Positions 6,488 to 6,649 of a stretch of DNA of 6,649 nucleotides are shown one piece after another. The position numbers and the translations under genes were made by a program. The notes below the pieces were generated by a model that saw nothing but the letters and a program-made list of their open reading frames with translations, was not told the DNA's origin and searched no databases. How positions within the stretch are numbered: position 1 is the first letter of the stretch; each line of letters begins with the position of its first letter. The DNA is taken from the NCBI GenBank assembly GCA_031270205.1, contig JAISYA010000091.1:1-6649 (forward strand), in the 5' to 3' direction. Origin of the DNA: Treponema sp. GTDB taxonomy: Bacteria > Spirochaetota > Spirochaetia > Treponematales > Breznakiellaceae.

Positions 6488-6534
6488 GCCGGTTACAAAC
6501 GAATCAATTGGAATTGCAGCGCGCGAAGGCAACT

Positions 6535-6540
6535 GAGGGA
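6535..6540 (+). promoter_or_regulatory. Ribosome binding site for the right-edge gene
   Basis: GAGGGA, 8 nt before the TTG at 6549. It overlaps the in-frame TGA (6534-6536) that closes the frame upstream, so translation of the edge gene cannot start earlier. Confidence 0.45.
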
Positions 6541-6548
6541 ACACGCCG

Positions 6549-6649
6549 TTGCCGAAAAAGACACCCGATAATAAGCCGCACGGGGAGGTAACCGGTCTCC
6601 AAAACGTAGAAAACCGGGGACAGTACCAGAAGATCCCGGCTTTTGCCAC
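6549..6649 (+). CDS. 5' end of a hypothetical gene running off the right edge (TTG start)
   Basis: A frame opens at TTG (6549-6551) and stays open for 33 codons to the window end. It begins (f)M-P-K-K-T-P-D-N-K-P-H-G-E-V and continues as a hydrophilic, charged and glutamine-rich stretch. GAGGGA lies 8 nt upstream. There is an in-frame stop at 6534 and no ATG or GTG in the frame, so TTG is the only possible start inside the window. It lies 61 bp after the pbpC stop on the same strand, and the gap shows no T-tailed terminator hairpin, so co-transcription with pbpC is possible. I do not recognise the product. The N-terminus shows no signal peptide or membrane segment. The amino-acid mix and about 64% GC at third positions look coding, but 33 codons are too few to be sure. 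Confidence 0.45.
   Translation, partial: MPKKTPDNKPHGEVTGLQNVENRGQYQKIPAFA

Noticed and set aside
6104..6649. 181-codon minus-strand frame open to the right edge
   Set aside because: Most of it is antisense to the pbpC C-terminal domain, which is well supported. The part beyond pbpC overlaps the better-supported plus-strand frame with a ribosome binding site. It cannot be excluded for the last 160 bases, but nothing supports it.

Overview
The window is GC-rich bacterial chromosomal DNA dominated by two long, intact, divergently transcribed housekeeping genes. On the minus strand lies a 1200-residue adenosylcobalamin-dependent (class II) ribonucleotide reductase, nrdJ. On the plus strand lies a 777-residue bifunctional penicillin-binding protein of the PBP1C type, pbpC. 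Both carry all the catalytic motifs I would expect and show no frameshift. A bifunctional cell-wall synthase with a membrane anchor indicates a peptidoglycan-containing bacterium. The overall look of the two proteins and the spurious-ORF-generating repeats make me think of a Treponema-like spirochaete, possibly a termite-gut lineage. That is an impression from memory, not something the sequence proves.

Layout from left to right. Positions 1-19 hold the first six codons of a minus-strand gene that runs off the left edge and has a strong Shine-Dalgarno sequence. Positions 20-126 are AT-richer than the rest and probably hold that gene's promoter. Positions 127-390 hold a structured repeat: two tandem copies of a ~115-bp unit, each with two hairpins, bracketed by a 10-bp direct repeat. 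It begins only about 10 bp beyond the nrdJ stop codon, so it would form the 3' untranslated region of the nrdJ mRNA. nrdJ occupies 400-4002. The 151-bp divergent intergenic region (4003-4153) carries a well-formed nrdJ promoter and two NrdR-box-like palindromes 32 bp apart. pbpC occupies 4154-6487. After a 61-bp gap, a TTG-started reading frame with a good ribosome binding site begins at 6549 and leaves the window at the right edge.

nrdJ makes deoxynucleotides for DNA synthesis and pbpC polymerises and cross-links peptidoglycan. They share no pathway beyond growth and appear to be neighbours by divergent arrangement only. The best regulatory observation is the nrdJ promoter: one NrdR-like box fills the spacer between the -35 and -10 elements and the second lies just after the predicted transcription start, which fits repression by the NrdR ATP-cone regulator. 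The predicted leader is too short for a cobalamin riboswitch. I found no convincing new biological system here. The repeat next to nrdJ is the only element I cannot assign to a known family.
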